DNA from: Methanobrevibacter sp.
Lineage (GTDB): Archaea; Methanobacteriota; Methanobacteria; Methanobacteriales; Methanobacteriaceae
Length of the DNA stretch: 51,300 bases
Direction: 5' to 3'
Assembly: GCF_015062985.1 (NCBI RefSeq)
Contig: NZ_SUTI01000004.1
Location: forward strand, 1 to 51,300
Of this stretch, positions 22,934 through 31,654 are shown in pieces; the stretch's first letter is position 1; the number at the start of each line of letters is the position of its first letter. Made by a program: the position numbers and the translations under genes. The notes beneath the pieces were generated by a model. That model did not search any database. It saw nothing but the letters and a program-made list of their open reading frames with translations, and was not told where the DNA came from.

Positions 22934-23311
22934 ATGTATATAACAATAAGAGCATTCGACGATATGTACGGACCAAAGCCATTAGTTTTAGATGGAATAG
23001 TGAAACTGGTAAAGGAACCTGACAACAAACATGACCCTGAAGCAATAGCCTGCGAAATGAGGCATTTCGGAAAAATAGGATACGTTTCAAACAGCACCCA
23101 TACCGTAGTAAAAGGCACAATGAGCGCCGGAAGAACATATGACAAAATTTCCGATGAGTATGTTGCAAAAATAAAATTCATTTACAGAAAGACTGCAATA
23201 GTAAAATTGCTGTCAACAGAGGAATTCAGCGAAGAAGTGAAAAAACCTGAAAGCGACATACACTTCCTGTTTGACGATTTGTCAAAACTTCATTTGGAGG
23301 AAAAACAATGA
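22934..23311 (+). CDS. HIRAN-domain protein
   Basis: A 125-aa protein whose first 85 residues form a HIRAN-like domain: a strand start YITIRAFDD, the key region VKEPDNKHDPEAIACEM (about 25-41) with the Asn-x2-Asp-Pro-x-Ala pattern, then FGKIGYVSN (about 45-53), the classic GYV/P strand. HIRAN domains bind ssDNA 3' ends and are found in HLTF and in stand-alone prokaryotic proteins. A C-terminal extension is rich in Glu, Asp and Lys. Start at the ATG at 22934 behind AGGTGAT. Overlaps the ARPP-1 gene by 4 nt. Function: DNA-end or stress sensing is inference. Confidence 0.78.
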   Translation: MYITIRAFDDMYGPKPLVLDGIVKLVKEPDNKHDPEAIACEMRHFGKIGYVSNSTHTVVKGTMSAGRTYDKISDEYVAKIKFIYRKTAIVKLLSTEEFSEEVKKPESDIHFLFDDLSKLHLEEKQ

Positions 23312-24261
23312 TAATTCCAGAAGTTGGCGAATTGAATTCCGGCATCGAACTTCTAAAACCGCAATCACATAAACATGTGGCCATCATCCCCCTAAAAACA
23401 GAACCTAATTATGCACTGGATATCCTGACACTTAAAAAAGGTTTTGAATTGGGTCTTGTTGAAGTCAAGGAATTGGAACACTCAACAGTAAACACTCTGA
23501 TAGTTAAAAACAATGCCGTGACTCCATTGCTTTTGATTGACGGTGAGGAAGTTGTAGGCGGAGATCAAAACAGGATTATCAACTCAACAATACTTATAGC
23601 TCCAAAATCTGAATGCCCAATTTCTGTCAGCTGCACTGAACAAGGCAGATGGGCATATAAAAGTGAATTTAAAAGTTCTGTGCATTTAGCGGACTTCAAT
23701 ACACGCAGACAGAAGTTAAATGCTGAACGCTTCAATGAGCCTGTTCAAAGCGCGGTATGGTCATCAATCAACAAACTTGAAAGGTCAATCGATTTTTCAT
23801 CCCCGACACAGGCAATGTCTGAAAGTTATGAATCCCAAAGAGTCAACCATGAGGAATTTTTAAAGGAATTTAAGATTGTTGATGGTCAGAATGGAGTTTT
23901 AGTCATCGTCAATGGTGAGATACAAGGTTTTGAACTCCTATTGAATCCTGAAATCTATGGCCATTTCCATGAAAAGATAATCAAAAGCTATCTAATCAAT
24001 TCAAAAGTTGAAAACACAACTTTTACAATAAACTCTGATGAAGCCAGACTTGTAATCGAAAATGCAAAAGATTCAACCTTTGAGGATAAAAAAAGCAATG
24101 GTTTGGAAAATGCTTATGAATTTGAAAATTCCGCAGGATTTGGAAATCTTTATATTTACAAGGATGAAATCCTTCACTGGTCATACTTTAAAAAGATTGA
24201 TGACGAAGAGGCGGATGAAGGCATTGAAGAACCTGCCGAATCAACAGAGTTCATCCTTTAA
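23308..24261 (+). CDS. ARPP-1-family (DUF6569-like) protein
   Basis: A 317-aa protein whose N-terminal 180 residues match the ARPP-1 family: a phenotype of strands with TLKKGFELGLVEVKEL (about 44-59), then LLIDGEEVVGGDQNR (about 74-88) and a Cys-rich turn near PISVSCTEQGRW (about 102-113). The name means ADP-ribosylglycohydrolase- and phosphatase-associated protein; biochemical function is not established. The C-terminal part (about 190-317) is less conserved and ends in an acidic tail. It begins inside the stop of the HIRAN gene (ATGA), so both are made in fixed ratio. Convergent with the ogt gene. Confidence 0.72.
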   Translation: MIIPEVGELNSGIELLKPQSHKHVAIIPLKTEPNYALDILTLKKGFELGLVEVKELEHSTVNTLIVKNNAVTPLLLIDGEEVVGGDQNRIINSTILIAPKSECPISVSCTEQGRWAYKSEFKSSVHLADFNTRRQKLNAERFNEPVQSAVWSSINKLERSIDFSSPTQAMSESYESQRVNHEEFLKEFKIVDGQNGVLVIVNGEIQGFELLLNPEIYGHFHEKIIKSYLINSKVENTTFTINSDEARLVIENAKDSTFEDKKSNGLENAYEFENSAGFGNLYIYKDEILHWSYFKKIDDEEADEGIEEPAESTEFIL

Positions 24262-24280
24262 AAACCTTTTTTTCTTTTTT

Positions 24281-24763
24281 TTAATCCAATATCCCTTCTA
24301 TTTTTAGCAGCTCTATTTTTTTATCCACACCGGCAGCATAACCCGTAAGCTTGCCCTTTGCCCCCAATACCCTGTGGCATGGAATCAGAATAGAAATAGG
24401 ATTGTGGCCTACTGCACCTCCCACAGCCTGGGCTGACATTTCAGGAGAAATTCTTGATGCTATCTCGCCATATGTCATTGTTTCACCATATGGAATTTCA
24501 GACAATATTTTCCAGACCTTCATCCTGAATTCGCTGCCCATCGGATTCAACTTGAAATCAATCCCGGGGTTTAGTCCCCCAAAGTAATCATCAAGAAATC
24601 TTGTCACTTCATCAAAAATAGGCAAATCATCTTTTTGGATTGTCTTTTCAATGTTGGCTCTGAAATATTTCTGACCGTAAAACCATAGCCCGACAACAGC
24701 TTCGCCGTCACTTACGATCAACATTTCGCCGATTGGAGAGGAATAGTCAGTTGAGTAATACAT
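24281..24763 (-). CDS. ogt: Methylated-DNA-[protein]-cysteine S-methyltransferase
   Basis: Suicide DNA-repair protein of 160 aa that removes methyl groups from O6-methylguanine. The catalytic motif IPCHRVLG lies near 128-135, the recognition helix EMSAQAVGGAVGHNP near 107-121 (with an Arg or Gln finger position), and a Tyr in MTYGEIA near 96-102. Length and absence of an AlkA domain fit Ogt. It starts 2 nt behind cfbC and is the last gene of the long minus-strand unit; linkage to F430 synthesis is positional, not functional, as far as I can see. Confidence 0.92.
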   Translation of the reverse strand: MYYSTDYSSPIGEMLIVSDGEAVVGLWFYGQKYFRANIEKTIQKDDLPIFDEVTRFLDDYFGGLNPGIDFKLNPMGSEFRMKVWKILSEIPYGETMTYGEIASRISPEMSAQAVGGAVGHNPISILIPCHRVLGAKGKLTGYAAGVDKKIELLKIEGILD

Positions 24764-24765
24764 AG

Positions 24766-25560
24766 CTACATATATGATTTGAAAAATTCTTCAAACTCCT
24801 CATCTTCCATAGGTTCCGGAGTTGATATCTTTTCATTAGCCATTATACTTGAAGCAAGGTCTCTGTATTCTTGTGTTTCATCACTTTCAGGGTATTTTTC
24901 AACGACGGTTTTTGCATCTAATTCAGCATCCTGAATCAAGTTACTTCTATGGATTGTACCAATAACATGTGTGCCAATCTTTTCTGCAAAGTCTGCAACT
25001 ATCTTCTCTTCATTATCAACATTTCTGCAATTGCAGACGATACCGCTCAGATTGCCCTTAAGTTTTTTAACACCGCGGACAATATTGTTGGCTGCATAAA
25101 GTGACATGTATTCACCTGAGGTGACAATGAGAACCTCATCGGCATATTTTTCACGCAACGGTACGGAAAAACCTCCACAGACAACATCACCTAAAACATC
25201 ATAAACAACGACATCAATGTCATCATCAAAAATACCCAGCTGTTCAAGGCGTTTCATAGCCACAATAACACCTCGCCCGGCACATCCCACACCAGGTTCC
25301 GGACCTCCGCTTTCAACGCATTGTATGCCTTTAAAACCTTCAAACACCAGGTCTTCCTTTTGAGGTTTTCTGTTTTCCTTCAATGTATGGACAACGGTCG
25401 GGATTCTTGAACCATATAATGTTCGTGTAGTATCGGCCTTCGGATCGCAACCTATAACCAGGCAATTTAAGTCTTCACTGGCCCAAACAGCGGACAGATT
25501 GGCTACTGTAGTACTTTTTCCTATTCCGCCTTTTCCATAAATAGCTATTTTCTTAATCAT
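24766..25560 (-). CDS. cfbC: Ni-sirohydrochlorin a,c-diamide reductive cyclase, NifH-like reductase subunit
   Basis: Homodimeric Fe-S ATPase that donates electrons to CfbD during F430 synthesis. Features in 264 aa: P-loop YGKGGIGKST (7-16), DPKADTT (about 41-47), the two 4Fe-4S cysteines in GVGCAGRG (about 95-102) and DVVCGGF (about 127-133), and switch II region near DVLGD. The protein lacks the NifH ADP-ribosylation context and has an extended C-terminus. Start at the ATG at 25560 with GAGAGG 7 nt upstream; it overlaps the U32 gene by 8 nt. CfbD and the other cfb genes are not in the window. Confidence 0.9.
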   Translation of the reverse strand: MIKKIAIYGKGGIGKSTTVANLSAVWASEDLNCLVIGCDPKADTTRTLYGSRIPTVVHTLKENRKPQKEDLVFEGFKGIQCVESGGPEPGVGCAGRGVIVAMKRLEQLGIFDDDIDVVVYDVLGDVVCGGFSVPLREKYADEVLIVTSGEYMSLYAANNIVRGVKKLKGNLSGIVCNCRNVDNEEKIVADFAEKIGTHVIGTIHRSNLIQDAELDAKTVVEKYPESDETQEYRDLASSIMANEKISTPEPMEDEEFEEFFKSYM

Positions 25561-26800
25561 CACAAGTCCTCTCGACTAATTTGTATATAAAATCATTTTC
25601 CCTTACTTTAGTTGGAATAGCGATTGCCACATTGCAACCCTTCTCAACATTCGAAACGGATTTTCCTTCAATTTGCATAGATTCAATGACATGGTTGACG
25701 GAGCCTGTGGTCTTGCCCTGAATAATTATCCTGTCTCCTATTTTCAGGTCATCCCATATTCTGATTTCGGCTGCCTTGACCTTGTTATAGTAATTCACCA
25801 CCTGACCAATGTCTTTTTTGATGAATTTTGATTGGTTGTCTTCACTTGTCTCAAAGGGAGTGTTGAAGTAAAAATTGGTGTCGAATCCGCGATTGAACAC
25901 ACTGGTCAACTCATCCATCCATGAGTCCTTCACCTCATAATTAACCGGGTCATCATTATAGTCATCTATGGCTTCCCGATATATTCCTGTGACCATTGCA
26001 CCATAATCCGGGCTTCTGGCTCTTCCTTCTATCTTAAATGAATCTACACCGCTTTCAATAAGCTGCGGAATGTATTCTATCATGCACATGTCCTTGGGTG
26101 AGAAAAAGTTGGTTCTATAGCTTCCGTCATCACTGGCAGTTATGATGAATGATTCATCCTCGACATCAGAAAAGTTTATGACATTGTCTTCGCCCTCTTC
26201 ATATGTCAGGGTCCAGTTTTTGCGGCAAGGCTGCAGGCAGTCACCGCAATTGGCGCTTCTGCCATATAAGCCATAGCTTAAAAAACATCTTCCGGAAATG
26301 GCCATGCATATTGCACCATGAATGAAAACTTCTGTCTCAATAGGGGACCTTTCAGCGATTTTAGAAATTTCGCTTAAGGACAGCTCCCTTGAAAGGATTG
26401 CTCTTTTGGCGCCCAGTTTCTTAAGTGTCCTTAATGTATATGAATTGGTGACGTTCTCCTGAACGCTGATATGGGCTTCCAAGCCATGGGAAACAGTGTC
26501 TTCAATCAGGCCAATGTCTGATAAAATTAGTCCATCAATTTCAGATGATGAAATCGCTTCCAGGTTGCCTTCAAGCTGCCTGGCGCGCCTTTCATTTAAA
26601 ATAATATTTGTACATAAATAGGTTTTAGCCCCATATTCCTTTGCAATTTCAGAAACTTCAGGCAAATCTTCAAGAGTAAAATTTTTTGCATTGGCCCTCA
26701 TGTTATAATCATCAAGGCCAAAATAAACTGCATCAGCGCCATTTTCCAAAACTGCACGAAGGGAAATGAAATTTCCCGCAGGAGCTAATAGTTCAACCAT
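25553..26800 (-). CDS. U32-family protein (TrhP/RlhA-like)
   Basis: A 415-aa member of the peptidase U32 family; characterised members act as RNA hydroxylases (RlhA, TrhP) using prephenate, not as proteases. The N-terminal TIM-barrel-like part has LLAPAGN (4-10), NGADAVYFGL (about 20-29), and the core motif SGRCFLSYGLYGRSANCG near 166-183, followed by CLQPCR (about 185-190): four cysteines for an Fe-S cluster. A C-terminal OB-like domain with IGDRIIIQGKTTG follows (about 355-370). Six nt behind purF and overlapping cfbC. The substrate RNA or another role in tetrapyrrole chemistry is open. Confidence 0.85.
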   Translation of the reverse strand: MVELLAPAGNFISLRAVLENGADAVYFGLDDYNMRANAKNFTLEDLPEVSEIAKEYGAKTYLCTNIILNERRARQLEGNLEAISSSEIDGLILSDIGLIEDTVSHGLEAHISVQENVTNSYTLRTLKKLGAKRAILSRELSLSEISKIAERSPIETEVFIHGAICMAISGRCFLSYGLYGRSANCGDCLQPCRKNWTLTYEEGEDNVINFSDVEDESFIITASDDGSYRTNFFSPKDMCMIEYIPQLIESGVDSFKIEGRARSPDYGAMVTGIYREAIDDYNDDPVNYEVKDSWMDELTSVFNRGFDTNFYFNTPFETSEDNQSKFIKKDIGQVVNYYNKVKAAEIRIWDDLKIGDRIIIQGKTTGSVNHVIESMQIEGKSVSNVEKGCNVAIAIPTKVRENDFIYKLVERTCDD

Positions 26801-26806
26801 AAAAAT

Positions 26807-28228
26807 CTAAGGTTTATAATAGGTTTCAGCTTCAAGACCTTCAGGAATTTCGGTAGGATATTCCTCATTAATACATCCTAAACATAAGTTCTCTTTCGGC
26901 ATTCCAATAGCTTCGACCAATGCAGGCAATGTAATATAACCTAAAGAATCAATGTCCAGCTGTTCCTTGATCTCTTCAGTAGTGTAATTTGCCGCTATCA
27001 GCTCTTTTTTGGTTGCCATTGCAACACCATAATAACAAGGTGAAATAACAGGAGGACAACCTACCAAGAAATGAATTTCAGCCGGTTCCGCTTCCTTTAC
27101 AAGATCCAATAACTGTTTGGAAGTGGTACCCCTTACAATACTGTCGTCAATTAAAATAATTTTTTTGCCTTTAATGGCTTCCTTAATAGGATTTAACTTA
27201 AGTCTGACCGCCAATTCCCTTTCCTCTTGGGTTGGCATAATAAATGTTCTTCCAACATACCTGTTTTTAATCAAACCTTCACCATATGGAATGCCGGAAG
27301 CTCTTGAATATCCGATAGCTGCCGGAATGGATGAATCAGGTACTGGAATTACAACATCAGCATCAATAGGATACAGCTTGTGCAGCTGCTTACCAATGTT
27401 CATTCTAGTCTGATAAACGTTTATTCCGTCGATTGTACTGTCAGGCCTTGCAAAGTAAACATATTCAAACATACAGTGTGAGAGTTTGCATTTTCCTGCA
27501 CTTTCTAACATATAGGAGTTAATTTCATTATTTTCAAAGTATACGACTTCACCAGGCTTGATGTCTCTGATATATTTGGCATTCACAACATCAAATGCAA
27601 CGGTTTCGGATGCTAAAATGTAATCTCCATCCCTGTCGGCAATGGCGAGAGGTTTTATTCCCATCGGATCCCTAACACCATACAAATCACCGTTCACTAA
27701 AATGGTCAATGCATAAGATCCGACCAATTTTTTAGAAACGCATTCGATGGATTCTATGATATCCTTTTCATTATCATGATGCTCTTTTTTAAGCATGTAA
27801 CATATCACTTCGGAATCAGTGTCGGATTTGAAATCATAACCGTCCCTTATTAATTCCTCTCTCAATTCATCTGAATTAACGATGTCTCCGTTATGTGCCA
27901 TGGCTATAAATCCGTCATCAAAATCAGTTACGAAAGGCTGTGAATTCTCAAGTTTTGACTGGCCGGTGGTTGAATATCTTACATGCCCGACAGCCATGTT
28001 TCCCAATAAATTCTGGATTTCATAGTCCTTAAAAACATCGGTTATCAGACCCATTCCGCAGTAATAATTCAATCCTTTTTCCGGATTAAAAGTAGCTATT
28101 CCTGCTGATTCCTGACCTCTATGCTGTAAAGCATATAAACAATAATAAACAAAGGATGCGATATTTTTAGACTCATCATTTGAATGATATCCGACAATAC
28201 CACACTTATCTTCCATTTCTCCTTGCAT
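26807..28228 (-). CDS. purF: Amidophosphoribosyltransferase (glutamine PRPP amidotransferase)
   Basis: Catalyses the first step of purine synthesis, PRPP to phosphoribosylamine. The 473-aa protein has an 8-residue N-terminal propeptide (MQGEMEDK) followed by Cys9-GIVGYH, the glutaminase nucleophile. The phosphoribosyltransferase core shows VIPVPDSSIPAAIGYS and IILIDDSIVRGTTSKQL near 360-377, the PRPP motif. Four cysteines of the Fe-S-type enzyme are seen in C-terminal segments (CPPVISPCYYG, NLCLGCI), so it is the iron-sulfur type. The ATG at 28228 is kept because AGGAG lies 7 nt upstream; an inner ATG also has an SD. Confidence 0.95.
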   Translation of the reverse strand: MQGEMEDKCGIVGYHSNDESKNIASFVYYCLYALQHRGQESAGIATFNPEKGLNYYCGMGLITDVFKDYEIQNLLGNMAVGHVRYSTTGQSKLENSQPFVTDFDDGFIAMAHNGDIVNSDELREELIRDGYDFKSDTDSEVICYMLKKEHHDNEKDIIESIECVSKKLVGSYALTILVNGDLYGVRDPMGIKPLAIADRDGDYILASETVAFDVVNAKYIRDIKPGEVVYFENNEINSYMLESAGKCKLSHCMFEYVYFARPDSTIDGINVYQTRMNIGKQLHKLYPIDADVVIPVPDSSIPAAIGYSRASGIPYGEGLIKNRYVGRTFIMPTQEERELAVRLKLNPIKEAIKGKKIILIDDSIVRGTTSKQLLDLVKEAEPAEIHFLVGCPPVISPCYYGVAMATKKELIAANYTTEEIKEQLDIDSLGYITLPALVEAIGMPKENLCLGCINEEYPTEIPEGLEAETYYKP

Positions 28229-28302
28229 TTGCTAACTCCTATAAAATAGTATAATTATAATTTTCTTTTAACTAGTATAAAATAATATTTGTTTTACAAA
28301 AA

Positions 28303-29196
28303 CTAATCCCAGAAATTCTCAAAAGCATCGCTGACATCATAGTCCTCTTTAACTTCAGGTATGTCCTTTTCCTCTTCATGAGACAGTTCTTTTTTCAAAT
28401 CATCAGAATTATCATCTACGAAGATTAATGCCGTTTTAATAATTTTTAACCATTCTATTGCTTTATCTTTGGATTCTGATGCGATAAAACCTTGCCCTAC
28501 GATAATATTGTCAGGTTTAAACTTATTTGTAGCTATTACAACCCTTTCTTCATCAGTCAAATCCTGCCTGAAGGTTTCCTGCCACAACTCATCCAACCTA
28601 AAAATTTCAAGAATATCACGGGAGTAGATATTCTCATAGCGTGATCTGAATGATTCAAAATCAGATTTTAAACCGTTAATGTCCTCAATCAATTCATTAT
28701 TTTCCTGGGACAACACTTCATTTTCTTTAATGAGCTGATTATAGTCATCAAGCAGATTATTATAGTTATGAGTTACTTTTACAAGTTTATTTTCCAATGA
28801 ATGGATGTTTATTAAGTTCAGAGAATAAGATAATGTTGATTTTATTATTGAGTTCAAAATCTCTTTTTCGGCAAGCTTGAAATCAATAGACCCGTCCTCA
28901 ACAACAAGGTTATTATAATCAAATAACCCGATATGATTAAAATCAGTCTTCAATTCATTAAAAAGAATATTGAATGTTTCATCATGACCATATCCACCTA
29001 TCAAAAGAATATCGGCACCGGTAGCCACCTTTTTAACCATATCCAATTCTACGGTTGGAATAATGGATGAAACAATTATATTATAGTCATCTTCAAGTTG
29101 GATATCATTTACAGCCTTTGAAACGAACTGCGCAATATCCAAATTCGATACAATTATACGAACATCAATTTTGGATTCATGAGCTTCGGTTTCCAT
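28303..29196 (-). CDS. Unknown protein with receiver-like N-terminus and coiled coil
   Basis: I do not recognise this 297-aa protein. The N-terminal part (about 10-125) alternates hydrophobic strands and helices (VRIIVSNLDIAQFV, ATGADILLIGGYGHDE, HIGLFDYNNLVVEDG) like a Rossmann or receiver-type alpha/beta fold, but no phosphorylation site is clear. A long coiled coil covers about 140-200 (LLDDYNQLIKENEVLSQENN), followed by an alpha/beta region (KFKPDNIIVGQGFIASESKD) and an acidic tail ending ENFWD. It is 8 nt behind galE, SD AGGT, and 74 nt ahead of purF. No enzymatic motif seen. Confidence 0.55.
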   Translation of the reverse strand: METEAHESKIDVRIIVSNLDIAQFVSKAVNDIQLEDDYNIIVSSIIPTVELDMVKKVATGADILLIGGYGHDETFNILFNELKTDFNHIGLFDYNNLVVEDGSIDFKLAEKEILNSIIKSTLSYSLNLINIHSLENKLVKVTHNYNNLLDDYNQLIKENEVLSQENNELIEDINGLKSDFESFRSRYENIYSRDILEIFRLDELWQETFRQDLTDEERVVIATNKFKPDNIIVGQGFIASESKDKAIEWLKIIKTALIFVDDNSDDLKKELSHEEEKDIPEVKEDYDVSDAFENFWD

Positions 29197-29204
29197 GATA
29201 TTAC

Positions 29205-30173
29205 CTAAATTACATTAATTTTTTCATGCCATTTCCATGCAGACTCAATAATCTGGTCCAAATCATATTTAGGATTCCAGCCCAATGTATTTTTGATTTT
29301 GGATGAATCTGCTACAAGAATAGCTGGATCACCTTCCCTACGTTCGGCAATCTTTACATCAAAGTCAGTGTTTGTGACTTCCTTACATTTTTCAATGATT
29401 TCAAGAACAGAGTATCCCTGACCATTTCCCAAATTAAAGACATTTGATTCATTGCCATCGCATAGATATTCATATGCCTTGATATGAGCATCGGCCAAGT
29501 CATTAACATGGATATAATCACGGATGCATGTTCCATCGGGAGTATCATAATCATTTCCAAAAATTGAAATGCTCTCACGTTTTCCGATAGCCGCATCCAA
29601 TATCAATGGAATAAGGTGAGTTTCAGGGTCATGCAATTCCCCGATCTCACAATCGAAATCACAACCTGCCGCATTAAAATATCTTAAAGATACGTATTTG
29701 AAATCACCTTTTTCAGCTTCCCTTTCCAAAGCCTTTTCGGTGATGAATTTGGAGTGTCCATAAGGATTGATTGGTTTTAAGTCTTGGTCTTCAGTTATAG
29801 GTATCTTTTCAGGATTTCCATAAACCGCGGCAGTTGATGATAAAATAAATTTGTCAACACCAAATTCTCTCATAATCTGCAAGAGATTTAATGTGTTTCT
29901 ATAATTATTCTTTAAATACATTTGAGGCATTCTAATAGATTCTTCAACTGATGAAAATGCGGCGAAATGAATGACGGCATCAATGTCATATTTCTCGAAA
30001 ACCTCCCTTAGACTTTTGCTTCCAAGGTCATAGTTTTCAAGATTTCCCCATTTGACAAATGACTCATAACCTTTGCATAGGTTGTCAACAACTACGGTTT
30101 CATAACCTTCACTGTTTAAGAGCTTATTTGTATGGGAGCCAACATAACCCGCTCCACCAGTAATAAGAATCAT
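29205..30173 (-). CDS. galE: UDP-glucose 4-epimerase
   Basis: Extended SDR of 322 aa that interconverts UDP-glucose and UDP-galactose, supplying sugars for cell-wall polymer and glycans. NAD+ binding GGAGYVGSH (6-14), the catalytic Ser/Thr region SSTAAVYG near 119-126, and YGHSK (about 145-149) with Tyr-x3-Lys are all present; RYFNAAG near 172-178 and NLGNGQGYSV follow. GGTG SD lies 8 nt before the ATG. Eleven nt behind GGR in the same unit. Specificity for Glc versus GlcNAc cannot be told. Confidence 0.93.
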   Translation of the reverse strand: MILITGGAGYVGSHTNKLLNSEGYETVVVDNLCKGYESFVKWGNLENYDLGSKSLREVFEKYDIDAVIHFAAFSSVEESIRMPQMYLKNNYRNTLNLLQIMREFGVDKFILSSTAAVYGNPEKIPITEDQDLKPINPYGHSKFITEKALEREAEKGDFKYVSLRYFNAAGCDFDCEIGELHDPETHLIPLILDAAIGKRESISIFGNDYDTPDGTCIRDYIHVNDLADAHIKAYEYLCDGNESNVFNLGNGQGYSVLEIIEKCKEVTNTDFDVKIAERREGDPAILVADSSKIKNTLGWNPKYDLDQIIESAWKWHEKINVI

Positions 30174-30183
30174 TTAAACACCC

Positions 30184-31362
30184 TTATACGAATTTACCTA
30201 ATTTAAGTAAAGCTTTTGGAGATACTTTAATTAATTTTTTAACAATTTCAGTAGTGGAAATTTTATCAAAGCTTTCACCTTGGAATGCGTGAGCAATGCT
30301 GTCCAGTTCCTCATCGGATAAGGTGAGTAGGTATTCTTGAACTTTCTTATACCTTTTGATTTCATGGTCAAGCTCTGCATGAGCCATTTCATCATATTGT
30401 TTTAAGAATTTTTTAGAACAGTCCTCTTTGATAGCTTGAGCGGCCACCTGACCTGCGCACATTCCACCGGTCATACCGCTGATGATTCCTCCACCGGTCA
30501 ATGGGTTTACCTGACCTGCCGCATCTCCGCAGACTAAAATATTATCGTCATAAAGTTTTTTGGTCATACCCCCAACAGGATCTCCGCCCACATTCAACTC
30601 AACAGCCTGAGCGTTTTGGGTGTATGGACATTTTGCAATAAAATCATCCAAGTATTCCTTAGCGGTCTTTTCCGCTTTGTGTGGTAAAATCGCCAAACCG
30701 ACATTTGCGATGTCATCACCTTTAGGGAAAATCCACACATATCCTCCAGGAGCACATGAACCTAAGTAAAATTCAATTACTCCAGGCCTTTCAAATTCAA
30801 CATTACACATTTCATATTGTACACCGGATTCCATTTCTTTAGGTTTTGCTGCAGGCCTTAATCCTGCCCATCTTGCAATGTGACCTTCAGGGCCGTCTGC
30901 AGCGATTAGTATTTTACATTTGTAATCTATTTTTTCGCCCATGCATTCGGTGTTAACAATATATCCGTCTTCTATTTTTTCAATGCCTGTGACCAAGGTT
31001 TTGATTTTGATTTCAGCACCTGCTCTTGCAGCATCCATTGCCATGTGCTTATCGAATACTTTCCTTTCCAAAATGTATCCTGCTTCAGGTAATTTGACCT
31101 CTTCGCTAGTTAACCAAACGTCGGTTCCGTCAGGAGTCTGTATTCTTACACCTTGGATTTCCTGGGTAACCCAACGAGGTGAAGGTTCAATGCCTAACTT
31201 TTCAAGCCCTTGAATTGAAACACCTTCAGCACATCTTTTTGGTGAACCGATTTCAGACTTTTTATCCATTAAAATTACTTTTGCACCACCTAATGCAGCA
31301 TGTTTAGCTGCACTAGAACCTGCTGGTCCTGAACCAACTACAATTACATCAGTTTCAATCAT
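30184..31362 (-). CDS. Digeranylgeranylglycerophospholipid reductase (GGR)
   Basis: Flavoprotein of 392 aa that saturates geranylgeranyl chains to give phytanyl or biphytanyl archaeal lipids. FAD binding motif VGSGPAGSSAAKHA (8-21), the family signature GSPKRCAEGVS (about 38-48), and the second FAD motif VCGDAAGQVNPLTGGGI (about 272-288). The region CAPGGYVWIFPKGDD near 202-216 is also typical. It starts 4 nt behind a two-cluster ferredoxin, its probable electron donor, with SD GAGGAATGAT. Membrane-associated. Confidence 0.92.
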   Translation of the reverse strand: MIETDVIVVGSGPAGSSAAKHAALGGAKVILMDKKSEIGSPKRCAEGVSIQGLEKLGIEPSPRWVTQEIQGVRIQTPDGTDVWLTSEEVKLPEAGYILERKVFDKHMAMDAARAGAEIKIKTLVTGIEKIEDGYIVNTECMGEKIDYKCKILIAADGPEGHIARWAGLRPAAKPKEMESGVQYEMCNVEFERPGVIEFYLGSCAPGGYVWIFPKGDDIANVGLAILPHKAEKTAKEYLDDFIAKCPYTQNAQAVELNVGGDPVGGMTKKLYDDNILVCGDAAGQVNPLTGGGIISGMTGGMCAGQVAAQAIKEDCSKKFLKQYDEMAHAELDHEIKRYKKVQEYLLTLSDEELDSIAHAFQGESFDKISTTEIVKKLIKVSPKALLKLGKFV

Positions 31363-31366
31363 ATTA

Positions 31367-31534
31367 TCATTCCTCTTTTTCTAATGCATCTATAGGACAT
31401 GCCTTAATACATGTGTCACAGTCTTTACAGTCATCATCATTAAAAACTAATGAATACTCTCTTACTTGAATTAAATTTCTTGGACAAACTCCAGCGCACT
31501 CACCACAAAATGAGCACCAATCTTTAACAATCAT
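31367..31534 (-). CDS. Two-[4Fe-4S] ferredoxin, 55 aa
   Basis: Small electron carrier. Eight cysteines in the classic double pattern: CSFCGECAGVCPR (residues 7-19) and CKDCDTCIKACP (36-47), both C-x2-C-x2-C-x3-C-P. No transmembrane segment; acidic C-terminus ending EKEE. SD AGGAG lies 9 nt before the ATG at 31534. It is the first gene of the long unit and only 4 nt ahead of GGR, which needs low-potential reductant. Too short to be an oxidoreductase subunit by itself. Confidence 0.9.
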   Translation of the reverse strand: MIVKDWCSFCGECAGVCPRNLIQVREYSLVFNDDDCKDCDTCIKACPIDALEKEE

Positions 31535-31654
31535 AAAATATCTCCTATATTAAACAATTTATGTTATAATTAGTATCTTTTTTATTATATTAAAATGTTT
31601 ACTAAAAATAGATATATAAAGGAATAAAAAAAGAAAAAAATAAATTTTAAAGCA

